A DNA stretch of 64,000 nucleotides, taken from Catonella massiliensis (GTDB taxonomy: Bacteria > Bacillota > Clostridia > Lachnospirales > Lachnospiraceae). A program made the translations under genes and the position numbers. The notes beneath the pieces are model-generated. The model saw nothing but the letters and a program-made list of their open reading frames with translations, was not told the DNA's origin and ran no database searches. Below are positions 25,254 through 35,012 of the stretch, piece after piece (the stretch's first letter is position 1; each line of letters starts with the position of its first letter). The stretch lies in the NCBI RefSeq assembly GCF_016651435.1, contig NZ_JAEPRJ010000001.1, forward strand, positions 2,480,001 through 2,544,000, read 5' to 3'.

Positions 25254-25949
25254 TTAAATCTCCCTTACAAGCTCCTTCATAAGCTTCACTGTATGCTCAA
25301 TAGCCTTCATTTCAAATTCGCTATAGTCTACCTTGGCGCTGCCATCTGCCTTATCTGAGATTGCTCTCACAATGATGAAAGGTATGTGGTTAAGATATGC
25401 AGCATGAGCTATTCCACAGCCTTCCATCTCTGTACAATAGCCGTTAAATGTATCTACCAGCCAGGTTTTCTTTTCATTAGTGCTTACAAATTCATCTCCG
25501 CTTACTACCCTGCCTATGAAGCATTTGATATCAGGATTTACCTTGTTACAGATGTCCTTAGCCTTGGCAGCAAGCTCCATATCCGCTGTAAAGGTAGATG
25601 TCTCCATCCTAGGTATCACACCTTCCTTGTAGCCAAAGCCCGTCACATCAAAATCGTGGTAGAGGGCATCGCTTGATATTACAATATCTCCAACCTCAAG
25701 CTCATTGTAGAGACCTCCTGCAACTCCGGTGTTGATTACCCTGTCTATCTTAAAGTCATCTACAAGTATCTGGGTACAGATAGCTGCATTTACCTTACCT
25801 ATACCGCTTCTAACTACAACCACATCCTTGTCAAAGAGCTTACCCTTTAAGAAGTTCATGCCTGCCTTCTTGCTCTCTATGACCCTGGTCATCTCAGTCT
25901 TAAGCTTAGCTACCTCTTCTTCCATAGCACCTATTATACCTGTAATCAT
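25254..25949 (-). CDS. mtnN: 5'-methylthioadenosine/S-adenosylhomocysteine nucleosidase
   Basis: 231 residues, the usual length. It cleaves adenine from methylthioadenosine and S-adenosylhomocysteine in the methionine salvage and activated-methyl cycles. Catalytic residues are visible: Glu12 (IIGAMEEEV), Glu176 (CTEMEGCGIAH) and Asp199 (VRAISDKAD). The NTGVAGGL loop binds the ribose and phosphate side. ATG at 25949 follows AAGGAGAC. It is leftward, convergent with glgP across a terminator. Confidence 0.96.
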   Translation of the reverse strand: MITGIIGAMEEEVAKLKTEMTRVIESKKAGMNFLKGKLFDKDVVVVRSGIGKVNAAICTQILVDDFKIDRVINTGVAGGLYNELEVGDIVISSDALYHDFDVTGFGYKEGVIPRMETSTFTADMELAAKAKDICNKVNPDIKCFIGRVVSGDEFVSTNEKKTWLVDTFNGYCTEMEGCGIAHAAYLNHIPFIIVRAISDKADGSAKVDYSEFEMKAIEHTVKLMKELVREI

Positions 25950-26039
25950 CTTGTCTCCTTATTATCAAAATAACTTGATTGCTATTTACACATCATCGGG
26001 GAATGACCTCCCAGGGCTTTATATGATACAATCCCTGTA

Positions 26040-26624
26040 TCATTTAAACACCTTGTCAAACCAGCCTGTTCTTCCCTTAGAAGGGTCGTAGTTCTTTGCA
26101 GCCACATCATTTAAGAATGATACTATATCATCTGAAAGCCCAATCCTGTATAACTTTGTACCTCCGTCTTCCTCTCTTATAGCCAGATAGTTCTCCTTGG
26201 CAGTAGTAAAGCAGGTAAGCCTGGATACACCCATATAGAACCTGTCAGTACCGTCTACAAAGTCAATCGTATATCCATAACTATCTCTCATGGCAGCTGA
26301 GTTATACTCGCTTTGGTCAGCCTCAACTCCTGAGATATCCGCCTCCTGAAAAAGGTTAATAAGCTTTTCGGTCTCTTCTTCGTCCAGTGAAAATCCAAGA
26401 GCCACTCCGTTTTTATCAGCAGAAAGAGAGCTAACCTTTGCCTTGGTCACTTCTTTTGCAAACAATACATTATCCAGCTTTATGCCACCTTCAACACTTC
26501 CTGCTTCAAGGGTGAATTCACTAGATAATTCTGCGTTTTTTCCTCCACGCATTCCTTTACTGCCACAAGCACATAGGGTGCTGATTGACAGGCTTAAGCA
26601 AATTAAAACTAATAATTTTTTCAT
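26040..26624 (-). CDS. Lipoprotein of unknown function
   Basis: 194 residues with a clear lipoprotein signal: MKKLLVLICLSLSISTLCAC, lipobox LCAC with Cys20 as the lipidated residue, so it is anchored outside the membrane. The mature part is acidic and beta-rich (SYGYTIDFVDGTDRFYMGV, LYRIGLSDDIVSFLNDV), without a recognised family. It follows the GGDEF gene by 17 bases and is probably cotranscribed. ATG at 26624 follows AAAGGA. A small ATGATAC/GTATCAT hairpin overlaps the stop. Confidence 0.8.
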   Translation of the reverse strand: MKKLLVLICLSLSISTLCACGSKGMRGGKNAELSSEFTLEAGSVEGGIKLDNVLFAKEVTKAKVSSLSADKNGVALGFSLDEEETEKLINLFQEADISGVEADQSEYNSAAMRDSYGYTIDFVDGTDRFYMGVSRLTCFTTAKENYLAIREEDGGTKLYRIGLSDDIVSFLNDVAAKNYDPSKGRTGWFDKVFK

Positions 26625-26641
26625 ACGCCATCCTTTTCGTA

Positions 26642-28870
26642 TTACTCCACTACCTTCATCACAACCTTATTCTTTCCGGACTTCTTGGCCTCATACAGCA
26701 TCTCATCTGCAAGGCTCATAATCTCTGACTTGACCACTATTCTCCCCGGATTGGATATGGCTATTCCGACGCTTATACTTAATGTACCCAGCCTCGTATC
26801 TATGTTATTGATACCCAGTTCAAGCACCTCATTCCTTATCTTTTCACCCAGGGCAAGGTTTTCTTCCTCAGATAGCCCCATACAGGCACTGATAAACTCC
26901 TCACCGCCAAAGCGGGCTGCGATTCCGTCGTTTTTGATAATATTATTGTTTATAACACCCGCAACCTTCTTAAGGGCCTCATCTCCCTCAAAATGGCCAT
27001 AGGTATCGTTGAATTTCTTAAAGTCATCTATGTCAAACATAAAGACACTGACAGGCTTGTCTGCCTTATCCGCCTCAATACGAAGCTGATAGAACTTCTC
27101 AGTAAACTCCCTTCTGTTACTTATCTGTGTAAGGGCATCTATTCCTGCCATCTTGCTAAGCCTACTGTTAGCTTCTCTTAGCTTTTCCTGAATCTCCTTA
27201 TTTCTTTCTATCTCAGTTTCAAGCTTTTTTGCATGAACAGCATTGTTAAGAGCTATCACAAGATAAGGCTTTAGCTCCCTTAAAAAGTCGATAGTTTCAG
27301 GCCTGTATGCATTTTCAAATCTACTCTGAACTGAATAAGCACCTATAACTTTATCCCCTATCGTAAGTGGAATAAAGAGAGCTGATTTCATTGTCCCCTT
27401 GGCAATCTCATAAATACTGTATGTTTCATAATCGAAATGAGGCGTAAACCCTTCATCCTCCGAGGTTATTATGCTATTGGTCATACAGCACCTTACAAAG
27501 GCGCTTTCCTTACTGTCAAGACTTACTGTGAACTCAGCATTTTCCTTACCCATATTGTAGCAGAGTAAGGAGCGCAACTGATTATTCTCCGGTTCTGCTG
27601 ACATGATTATAAAAGCGTCTACAGGTATATTTTCACGCATGTTCTTGTAGATGAGATTGACCACCTCGTTTAGATTGGTCGAGGAAGTAAGCTTGATTCC
27701 TATTTCGTGAATCATTTTGAATCTGTCATAGGTTCTCTGAAGCTCGTTTTTATTACGTATTGCTTCCTTTGCAACCAGCTCAAACTCTTTATTTTTGTCA
27801 ACATTAAAGCGAAGGCTTTCTCCAAGCTTAAGCAAGCTCTCAAATATCTCAAGTGACTCAGCCTTTTTCTGCCTGTTTAATTCAAATTTATTTTCAAGAA
27901 AAGTTTTATAATTACGCTGTATTTTATCGGCCTTATAGGTATCTCCCTGCTTTATATAATAATGCCTTAAATAGTCATAAATCATCGGCTCACTTATTGG
28001 TTCTTCATCTGTTGCCATCTCTTCAATCTCTAAAAGCACCTCAGCAAAGAAATCAAGATCTAAGCCATGTACATGGCAGCCCTCCACAAATGAATATAGT
28101 ACGGCTATTTTATATATTCTCCTCTCTTTAGCTCTTGCCAAAGCTTTGGAGAATTCCTCTTTTGCCCTGATGTAGTCCTCTATCCAAAAAAAGTAAGCCA
28201 TAAGGCCAAGATAGTACACATAGGCAACTTCTGCACTAAGTTTCTCACCATCTATGGCCTCAAGCTGCTCTAAGATATCCTGAATCTCATCCACATTAGG
28301 GTTCTCAAGCATTGTTACTGATGACATGATATCCGACAAGATGTGCACTATTTTTTCGCCAAGCCTAAAGTAATCTTTGTCTGCGTCAGCAAAGTATATC
28401 AGAGCAGGCCTTAGATGCTCGACGGCCTTTTCATATATTCCTAAATTCAGAAATATCCTTCCGATATTGCCATATGCCGCAGGTAATATATTCCTTAATC
28501 CATGTTCCCTTTCATTATTTATCGCGCTATAATAGTATTCCATAGCCTTTTCATACATACCAAGCATAAAGTAGGCACTTCCTATCATATTATAGTCAAA
28601 CGAAAGCAGTTCCCATTCCTGAAGCAAGGCCGCTATTTCCACAAGCCCGCTTCCTTTTTTAATAACCTCTGACGGATTCCCTCGTCGTATGAACAGATAA
28701 ACCTTTGCTGTTTCCACGCTCGCACGCCAGACATAGTCTTCCTTATATCTGATGGTTTCCGTAAGTCTGTCAAGTAGCTCATTTGCCCCTTCTGCATTTA
28801 ACAAGATGTCTGATATAAGCTGTTTGTGAATATTCTCTGCCTTTAATGAAATATAATTATCTATATTCAT
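26642..28870 (-). CDS. TPR-GAF-GGDEF diguanylate cyclase
   Basis: 742 residues, cytoplasmic (no membrane helix). The N-terminal 300 or so residues are TPR-like helices (MIGSAYFMLGMYEKAMEYYY, NIGRIFLNLGIYEKAVEHL), followed by a coiled region, a GAF sensor (about 385-550) and a C-terminal GGDEF domain (about 580-742). The active site is RFGGEEF, and VFMFDIDDFKKFNDTYGHFEGDE is the GTP/Mg site, so it should make cyclic di-GMP. The usual inhibitory RxxD is not obvious just before the active site. The signals sensed are unknown. Followed by a lipoprotein gene. Confidence 0.92.
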   Translation of the reverse strand: MNIDNYISLKAENIHKQLISDILLNAEGANELLDRLTETIRYKEDYVWRASVETAKVYLFIRRGNPSEVIKKGSGLVEIAALLQEWELLSFDYNMIGSAYFMLGMYEKAMEYYYSAINNEREHGLRNILPAAYGNIGRIFLNLGIYEKAVEHLRPALIYFADADKDYFRLGEKIVHILSDIMSSVTMLENPNVDEIQDILEQLEAIDGEKLSAEVAYVYYLGLMAYFFWIEDYIRAKEEFSKALARAKERRIYKIAVLYSFVEGCHVHGLDLDFFAEVLLEIEEMATDEEPISEPMIYDYLRHYYIKQGDTYKADKIQRNYKTFLENKFELNRQKKAESLEIFESLLKLGESLRFNVDKNKEFELVAKEAIRNKNELQRTYDRFKMIHEIGIKLTSSTNLNEVVNLIYKNMRENIPVDAFIIMSAEPENNQLRSLLCYNMGKENAEFTVSLDSKESAFVRCCMTNSIITSEDEGFTPHFDYETYSIYEIAKGTMKSALFIPLTIGDKVIGAYSVQSRFENAYRPETIDFLRELKPYLVIALNNAVHAKKLETEIERNKEIQEKLREANSRLSKMAGIDALTQISNRREFTEKFYQLRIEADKADKPVSVFMFDIDDFKKFNDTYGHFEGDEALKKVAGVINNNIIKNDGIAARFGGEEFISACMGLSEEENLALGEKIRNEVLELGINNIDTRLGTLSISVGIAISNPGRIVVKSEIMSLADEMLYEAKKSGKNKVVMKVVE

Positions 28871-28966
28871 ATTATTCCCCTAACGCCTGTCACAAGAGCT
28901 ATAAACCAAATATCCAAACTTAAACATTAGGCAGCAACACTCATCGCATTACTGCCTATATTGCCT

Positions 28967-30781
28967 TTAGATTTCAGATATGTCCTTAATAAGCTCGCCC
29001 GCCTTGGTATCTTGAAGTTTCTTAACCATCTTGTAGAAGGTATCAAGAGGCACGCCATGCATCTGCTGCTTCTGTCCGCGGACTGTAATGGATACTGTCC
29101 TTTCTTCTTTCTCTTTGTCTCCTACTACAATGATGTAAGGATCCTTCATTAGCTTGAAGCCCTTAATCTTTTCATTCATGTTCTTATCGTCATAGTTGGC
29201 TTCTACCCTTATGCCCATCTCAAAGAGGGCATCCTCAATCTCCTTAGCATATTCATTATGCTCTGTTCTGATAGGTACGATAGCCACCTGATAAGGGGAT
29301 ATCCAGAATGGGAAATCTCCCTTGTAGTTTTCTATAAGTATACCGATGAATCTTTCAAATGAACCAAAGATAGCTCTATGTATAACCACAGGCTGCTTGA
29401 TGGTTCCATCGCTGTCCTGATATGAAAGCTCAAAATTGTGTGGAAGCTGGAAGTCAAGCTGGATAGTACCACACTGCCATTCTCTTCCGAGAGCATCCTT
29501 AATCTGAAGGTCAATCTTAGGGCCGTAGAAGGCTCCGTCTCCTTCATTTACCTCGTAACCGCCCTCGCCGTACTTCTTGTCAAGTATCTTCTTAAGCGCT
29601 GCCTCAGCACGGTTCCATACTTCTATATCTCCCATAAAGTCATCAGGACGGGTTGAAAGCTCAGCCCTGTATGTGATGCCAAAGGTGTTATATATCTGGT
29701 CTGCAACCTCCATTACGTCAGCAATCTCTTCTTCTATCTGAGATTCCATTACGAAGGTATGGTCATCATCCTGTCTGAACTCCTGAACTCTGAAAAGTCC
29801 ATTAAGCTGGCCTGACTTCTCTTTTCTGTGAATAACGTCTATCTCGTTATATCTGATAGGAAGCTCCTTGTAGGAATGAACTGTTCTCTTGTAGGTAAGC
29901 ATCGCATTAGGACAGTTCATAGGCTTTGCTGCATAGGTAGAATCTGAATCAAGCTCTATATTCTGTAAGGTTCTCTGTGTAAGGTCATCATCAAAGCCCG
30001 GTACGATGAACATATTGTTTACATAATGAGCCCAGTGGCCGCTTATGAGCCATAGCTTACGGTTGTTGATGACAGGAGCTGATATTTCCTGATAACCGTG
30101 CTTAACGTGTATCTTCCTCCAGAACTTGATAAGCTCCTGATACAGCCTCCAGCCTCTTGGGAGCCAGTAAGGCATACCCGGTGCAGTCTCATTGAACATA
30201 AAAAGGTCAAGCTTTGGTCCAAGCTTCTTATGGTCTCTCTCAAGAGCCTCCTTAATGAGGTTAAGATGTGCCTTAAGCTCATCCTTTGTGGGGAAGGCAT
30301 AGACATATATTCTCTGAAGCCTGTCTCTCTTCTCGTCACCTCTCCAGTAAGCACCTGAAGCGGACTTCACCTGAAAGGCTACATTTAGAAGCTCTGCTGA
30401 GTTATCAATATGAGGCCCGCGGCAAAGGTCGCAGAAATCATCTCCTGTGTTGTAGGTAGAGATGATGGCATCCTCAGGAAGGTCATTGATTATCTCAACC
30501 TTAAACTTCTGGTCCTTGAACTTCTCAAGGGCCTCTTCCTTGGTAAGCTCTTTTCTTGTCCAAGTCTCTTTACGCTTAAGGATTTCGCGCATTTTATCTT
30601 CAATAACCTTGTAGTCGTCCTCTGTCACTGCCCTTGGAAGTACAAAGTCATAGTAAAAACCATCTTCTATCTGTGGTCCTATAGCAATCTGAACGCTGTC
30701 ACCAAATATCTCAAACACTGCCTTTGCAAGCACATGTGCTAAAGAATGGCGGTAAACCTGTAAAAATTCTTCTCTTTCCAT
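28967..30781 (-). CDS. thrS: Threonyl-tRNA synthetase lacking the TGS domain
   Basis: 604 residues. It charges tRNA-Thr and edits mischarged serine. It begins directly with the editing domain (His12 and His16 in HSLAHVLAK; Cys120 and His124 in CRGPHID). The class II catalytic core follows, with zinc ligands Cys290 (PMNCPNAM), His341 and His468 (VVIHRAIFGSFERF), then the anticodon-binding domain from about 500. The N-terminal TGS domain of about 60 residues found in most bacterial enzymes is absent: the ATG at 30781 has AAGGAGAT before it and its own promoter, so the start is firm. No T-box leader fits in the 155-base gap. Confidence 0.95.
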   Translation of the reverse strand: MEREEFLQVYRHSLAHVLAKAVFEIFGDSVQIAIGPQIEDGFYYDFVLPRAVTEDDYKVIEDKMREILKRKETWTRKELTKEEALEKFKDQKFKVEIINDLPEDAIISTYNTGDDFCDLCRGPHIDNSAELLNVAFQVKSASGAYWRGDEKRDRLQRIYVYAFPTKDELKAHLNLIKEALERDHKKLGPKLDLFMFNETAPGMPYWLPRGWRLYQELIKFWRKIHVKHGYQEISAPVINNRKLWLISGHWAHYVNNMFIVPGFDDDLTQRTLQNIELDSDSTYAAKPMNCPNAMLTYKRTVHSYKELPIRYNEIDVIHRKEKSGQLNGLFRVQEFRQDDDHTFVMESQIEEEIADVMEVADQIYNTFGITYRAELSTRPDDFMGDIEVWNRAEAALKKILDKKYGEGGYEVNEGDGAFYGPKIDLQIKDALGREWQCGTIQLDFQLPHNFELSYQDSDGTIKQPVVIHRAIFGSFERFIGILIENYKGDFPFWISPYQVAIVPIRTEHNEYAKEIEDALFEMGIRVEANYDDKNMNEKIKGFKLMKDPYIIVVGDKEKEERTVSITVRGQKQQMHGVPLDTFYKMVKKLQDTKAGELIKDISEI

Positions 30782-30846
30782 CTTAAATCTCCTTGTAATT
30801 TCGCCTAAAGCAAAACTAATATAATCATAAAATGCCTATCTGATTT

Positions 30847-30875
30847 ATTATACACCTTTTTTATCATAAATACAA
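30847..30875 (-). promoter_or_regulatory. Promoter of thrS
   Basis: Minus strand TTGTAT (30875-30870), 17-base spacer, TATAAT (30852-30847). The leader to the thrS ATG would be about 60 bases, too short for a T-box riboswitch. Confidence 0.7.
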
Positions 30876-30936
30876 ATCTGAAAATCCCATAAATCCAGCC
30901 CAAGCCTGGTTTAATAACAGGTGTATATAAGCCTTT

Positions 30937-32769
30937 TTAATTTCTTCTTGCTGCCCTCTTTCTTGCAAGAGGATCAAGGATCTTCTTTCTTATTCTGAGT
31001 GTCTTAGGAGTAATCTCAAGCAACTCATCTGTCTCTATGAAGTCAATAGCCTGCTCAAGACTAAGTATCCTTGGAGGAGAAAGCTTTAGTGCGTCATCAG
31101 AGCCTGATGAACGGGTATTGGAAAGGTGCTTGGTCTTACATACATTCACCTCTACATCCTCAGCCTTTCCATTCTGTCCTATTATCATACCGCTGTAGAC
31201 CTTCTCACCAGGTGAGATAAAGAGGGTTCCTCTTTCCTGCGCATTGAAGAGTCCATAGGTCACGCTCACACCTGTCTCATAAGCAATAAGTGAGCCCTGT
31301 CCACGGTAGCTAATCTCTCCCTTATAAGGCACATAGCCTTCAAATATAGTATTGATGACACCGTTTCCCTTGGTATCTGTGAGGAATTCACCTCTGTATC
31401 CTATAAGTCCTCTGGATGGGATGATGAACTCAAGCCTTGTGGTTCCGCTTGCGTTGGTGGTCATATTTCTAAGCTCGCCCTTACGCTCTGAAAGCTTAGA
31501 TATAACTGCTCCCGAGAATTCATCTGGTACATCTATAATTGCCTGTTCAACAGGTTCAAGAGTTCCACCCTTTTCATCCTCTTTGTATAGTACCTCAGGC
31601 TTACTTACCGCAAACTCAAAGCCCTCACGGCGCATGTTTTCAATAAGTACGGAAAGGTGAAGCTCGCCTCTTCCTGATACCTTAAACGCCTCTGTGGTAT
31701 TAGTATCCTCTACCCTAAGGCTCACGTCTGTATTAAGCTCTCTGTAGAGCCTGTCCCTAAGGTGCCTTGAGGTGACAAACTTACCCTCAGTTCCTGCAAA
31801 AGGACTGTCATTTACTATAAAATTCATAGCAAGGGTAGGCTCTGATATCTTCTGGAAAGGAATGGCCTCCGGATTGTTTACATCGCAAAGAGTATCTCCA
31901 ATATGTATATCGGCAATTCCTGAGATTGCAACAATAGCTCCTATGGTAGCAGATTCAACTTCTACCTTGTTAAGCCCGTCAAATTCATAGAGCTTTGTTA
32001 CCTTAACCCTCTGCTTCTTTGACTCATCGTGGTGGTTAACAAGCATAACCTCGCCATTTACCCTGATGGTACCGTTACTTACCTTACCGATACCGATACG
32101 GCCTACATATTCGTTATAATCTATTGTACTTATAAGAACCTGAAGAGGAGCCTCGCTGTCTCCCTCCGGTGCAGGCACGTGTGACAGGATTGTCTCAAAG
32201 AGCGGCTTCATATCCGTACCCTTCACATCCGGATCAAGGGAAGCATAGCCTGCCTTGGCAGATGCAAAGATAAATGGACAGTCAAGCTGTTCTTCACTGG
32301 CATCAAGTTCAAGGAGAAGCTCAAGCACCTCATCCACAACCTCGTGAGGGCGGGCCTCAGGCCTGTCTACCTTGTTTACACAGCAGATAACAGGGAGGTC
32401 AAGTGCAAGTGCCTTGGTAAGCACAAATCTGGTCTGTGGCATGGCACCTTCAAAGGCATCTACCACAAGGATAACCCCGTCTACCATCTTAAGAACTCGC
32501 TCCACCTCACCACCAAAATCTGCATGTCCCGGTGTATCAATTATGTTTATCTTTACATCTCCGTATGTAACTGCCGTATTCTTGGCTAGTATGGTAATTC
32601 CTCTTTCACGCTCTATGTCATTTGAATCCATAACACGCTCTGCAACTTCCTGATTCGCTCTGAACACACCGCTCTGTTTTAAGAGCTCATCTACAAGTGT
32701 AGTCTTGCCGTGGTCTACATGGGCTATGATTGCAACGTTTCTGATATCATTTCTTTTAGCTAAAGCCAT
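30937..32769 (-). CDS. typA: Ribosome-associated GTPase TypA/BipA
   Basis: 610 residues, the usual length. It is a translational GTPase that binds the ribosome and helps 50S assembly and stress or cold adaptation. GTPase motifs are AHVDHGKTTLVDELL (G1), RERGITI (G2), DTPGHADFGGEV (G3) and CVNKVDRPEA (G4). EF-G-like domains III and V follow, and the C-terminal domain special to TypA ends in a basic DPLARKRAARRN. ATG at 32769 follows GAGG. A near-consensus promoter lies about 45-75 bases upstream. Confidence 0.97.
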   Translation of the reverse strand: MALAKRNDIRNVAIIAHVDHGKTTLVDELLKQSGVFRANQEVAERVMDSNDIERERGITILAKNTAVTYGDVKINIIDTPGHADFGGEVERVLKMVDGVILVVDAFEGAMPQTRFVLTKALALDLPVICCVNKVDRPEARPHEVVDEVLELLLELDASEEQLDCPFIFASAKAGYASLDPDVKGTDMKPLFETILSHVPAPEGDSEAPLQVLISTIDYNEYVGRIGIGKVSNGTIRVNGEVMLVNHHDESKKQRVKVTKLYEFDGLNKVEVESATIGAIVAISGIADIHIGDTLCDVNNPEAIPFQKISEPTLAMNFIVNDSPFAGTEGKFVTSRHLRDRLYRELNTDVSLRVEDTNTTEAFKVSGRGELHLSVLIENMRREGFEFAVSKPEVLYKEDEKGGTLEPVEQAIIDVPDEFSGAVISKLSERKGELRNMTTNASGTTRLEFIIPSRGLIGYRGEFLTDTKGNGVINTIFEGYVPYKGEISYRGQGSLIAYETGVSVTYGLFNAQERGTLFISPGEKVYSGMIIGQNGKAEDVEVNVCKTKHLSNTRSSGSDDALKLSPPRILSLEQAIDFIETDELLEITPKTLRIRKKILDPLARKRAARRN

Positions 32770-32814
32770 CGTTTTTTACCTCATTCCAAATGCTGATTGT
32801 TTGTTAACCTTAAG

Positions 32815-32843
32815 ATTTTATCACAATAGGTTACAGGTGTCAA
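32815..32843 (-). promoter_or_regulatory. Promoter of typA
   Basis: Minus strand TTGACA (32843-32838), 17-base spacer, TAAAAT (32820-32815). A near-consensus sigma-A promoter with a leader of about 40 bases. Confidence 0.75.
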
Positions 32844-32869
32844 AAATATTTAATCCCCGGACATTTTAA

Positions 32870-32968
32870 AAGTAAAGAGGCCGGCTTGGGGGAGCCGACC
32901 TCTTCGGAGAAGGTATTTTTGTTACTTATGGGGTGTAGCAAAAACTATATAATGTATTGGGGTTTACG
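32870..32968 (-). ncRNA. Candidate small RNA between ftsH and typA
   Basis: A structured segment of about 100 bases with no reading frame. On the minus strand an extended -10 TGCTATACT (32983-32975) would start a transcript near 32968. The segment holds a stem TTTTTGCTAC/GTAACAAAAA and ends in GAGGTCGGCT/AGCCGGCCTC (32902-32877) followed by TTTACTTTTAAAAT, a good terminator. The last stem pairs fully (with one G-U) only on the minus strand, but the first stem pairs slightly better on the plus strand, so the strand is not certain. typA has its own promoter beyond it, so this looks like an independent unit. Confidence 0.45.
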
Positions 32969-33057
32969 CTTATTAGTATAGCAGAAAAAACGCAATAAGT
33001 CTGCACAAACTTTAAATTTTTTCTGGCAATTTTTCTATTAATAATTACCTTGTATTT

Positions 33058-33107
33058 AAAGAGACCATAAAAAATCATCTGTCATTTTAAACTATAAATG
33101 TCTCTTT
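33058..33107 (-). terminator. Possible ftsH terminator
   Basis: 8-bp stem AAAGAGAC/GTCTCTTT with a 34-base loop, 40 bases past the ftsH stop. A T-rich stretch (TTTAAATAC) follows on the minus strand. The loop is long, so the call is moderate. Confidence 0.45.
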
Positions 33108-33146
33108 TTCCTTATTAACATTAATAAGCGTGGTTTCTAAGTACTT

Positions 33147-34982
33147 TTAGCTAAATAAGGCTTCGAACTCTTCCCTGGTTATCCTTTCCTTTTCCATAAG
33201 AAGCTTTGCACTGGCGTGGAGCACGTCCATATGCTCAGATATTATGCGCTTTGCTTCCACGTGACACTCGTCTATTATCTTCTTAACTTCTTCGTCTATC
33301 CTGCCCGCAGTCTCCTCACTGTAAGCCCTCGTATGTGCAAGGTCTCTACCTATAAATACCTCGTCATCATCATTTTCATAGTTGATAAGGCCTATTTCGT
33401 TGGTGAAACCAAAGCGGGTAACCATGGCTCTTGCAACCTTGGTTGCGTGCTTGATGTCACCTGAAGCCCCTGTGGTGATATCGTCAAGGATGAGCTCCTC
33501 AGCCACACGGCCTCCAAGGGTTACTATGATATCCTGCTTCATCCTGCCTCTTGTGTTGAACATTTCATCCTTCTCAGGAAGAGGCATGGTGTAGCCCGCT
33601 GCACCATTTCCTGTAGGTATAACAGAAATGGTATACACAGGTCCTACGTCAGGAAGTACATGGAAGAGTATAGCGTGTCCCGATTCGTGATAAGCAGTGA
33701 TTCTCTTTTCCTTTTCTGATATAATATGGCTCTTTTTCTCAGTTCCTATTCCTACTTTAATAAATGATTTTTTGATATCTTCTGAAACTATGTATTTTCT
33801 ATTCTCGGAAGCAGCTCTTATGGCAGCCTCGTTTAAGAGATTCTCAAGATCAGCACCTGTAAAGCCTGCGGTAGTACGTGCGACCTCTTCAAGGTTTACA
33901 TCATCTCCAAGAGGCTTGCCCTTTGAATGTACCTTTAGTATCTCTTCCCTTCCTCTTACATCCGGATAGCCTACCGCTACCTTTCTGTCAAATCTGCCAG
34001 GGCGAAGGATAGCAGGGTCAAGGATGTCTACCCTGTTGGTAGCCGCCATCACTATGATACCCTCATTTACACCAAATCCATCCATCTCTACAAGCATCTG
34101 GTTAAGTGTCTGTTCTCTCTCATCATGTCCTCCGCCAAGTCCTGTACCCCTTCTTCTTGCCACAGCATCTATCTCGTCTATAAATACTATACAAGGAGCA
34201 TTTTTCTTGGCATCGCTAAACAAATCGCGGACTCTTGAAGCACCTACACCGACAAACATCTCTACGAAGTCCGAACCTGAGATTGAGAAGAATGGCACTC
34301 CCGCTTCTCCCGCAACTGCCTTGGCAAGAAGGGTCTTACCTGTTCCCGGAGGGCCTGTAAGGATGACACCCTTTGGTATCCTTGCACCTATACTGTTGTA
34401 CTTTGCAGGGTTCTTAAGGAAATCCACTATCTCTTCAAGCTCATCCTTTTCTTCCTTTAGTCCTGCCACATCATTAAAGGTAACCTTTTTATCTTTGTCA
34501 GACGACATCCTTGCCCTGCTTTTACCAAAATTCACCATCTTGGCATTGCCTGCACCGCCGCCTCCGCCCATAGCAGGGCCGGCGCTCATCATCATCATCA
34601 TTATAAAAAACATAACAAAAATGAGCATATAAGGCATAAGGGTGACCAGCCAGCTCTGCTTGGTTATATCGTGCATTACATACGAGGTAAAGCCCTCCTG
34701 CCTTAACAGATTGACTACTTCATTTACGTCAGGAACATAAAAGCTTTCATTTCTTTGATTCTTATCTTTACCTATGATTACTTCTACTTCACCTGTTGGG
34801 GTTGCCTGATTTTGGAAAATATCCACAGAATCCACAATCTTTTTGCCAAGATCTGTCTTAAAATTCTCATAGTTATAGTTGTTGCGGTTTATGTTATACA
34901 GATTGTCAGATAAAAACATAGCAATCACAACTATAGCCAGTATTATAAAGTACGTTCCTATTCCTCTGGTTTGTTTTCTCAC
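33147..34982 (-). CDS. ftsH: ATP-dependent zinc metalloprotease FtsH
   Basis: 611 residues. It is a membrane-bound AAA+ protease that degrades misfolded and regulatory membrane proteins. Two membrane helices (about 11-26 and 112-134) flank the extracytoplasmic part. The AAA domain has Walker A GPPGTGKT (210-217), Walker B with Asp269-Glu270, the pore FVG motif ([10 protein letters not shown]) and the [23 protein letters not shown]. The zinc site is HESGH at 432-436, with the distal Asp in the [10 protein letters not shown] region. Last gene of the conserved divIC-tilS-hpt-ftsH run. ATG at 34982 follows AGGAGAATAAGG-type purines. Confidence 0.97.
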   Translation of the reverse strand: MRKQTRGIGTYFIILAIVVIAMFLSDNLYNINRNNYNYENFKTDLGKKIVDSVDIFQNQATPTGEVEVIIGKDKNQRNESFYVPDVNEVVNLLRQEGFTSYVMHDITKQSWLVTLMPYMLIFVMFFIMMMMMSAGPAMGGGGGAGNAKMVNFGKSRARMSSDKDKKVTFNDVAGLKEEKDELEEIVDFLKNPAKYNSIGARIPKGVILTGPPGTGKTLLAKAVAGEAGVPFFSISGSDFVEMFVGVGASRVRDLFSDAKKNAPCIVFIDEIDAVARRRGTGLGGGHDEREQTLNQMLVEMDGFGVNEGIIVMAATNRVDILDPAILRPGRFDRKVAVGYPDVRGREEILKVHSKGKPLGDDVNLEEVARTTAGFTGADLENLLNEAAIRAASENRKYIVSEDIKKSFIKVGIGTEKKSHIISEKEKRITAYHESGHAILFHVLPDVGPVYTISVIPTGNGAAGYTMPLPEKDEMFNTRGRMKQDIIVTLGGRVAEELILDDITTGASGDIKHATKVARAMVTRFGFTNEIGLINYENDDDEVFIGRDLAHTRAYSEETAGRIDEEVKKIIDECHVEAKRIISEHMDVLHASAKLLMEKERITREEFEALFS

Positions 34983-35012
34983 CTTATTCTCCTGTTTCGC
35001 TTAAAATAATCC

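Noticed and set aside
30782..30936. T-box riboswitch upstream of thrS
   Set aside because: Only 155 bases separate thrS and typA and the promoter leaves a leader of about 60 bases; no T-box sequence is seen.
34024..34632. 202-codon plus-strand frame antisense to ftsH, and similar long antisense frames at 19816-20613 and 45647-46345
   Set aside because: They are mirror images of well-supported genes; the low-complexity composition comes from the coding strand.
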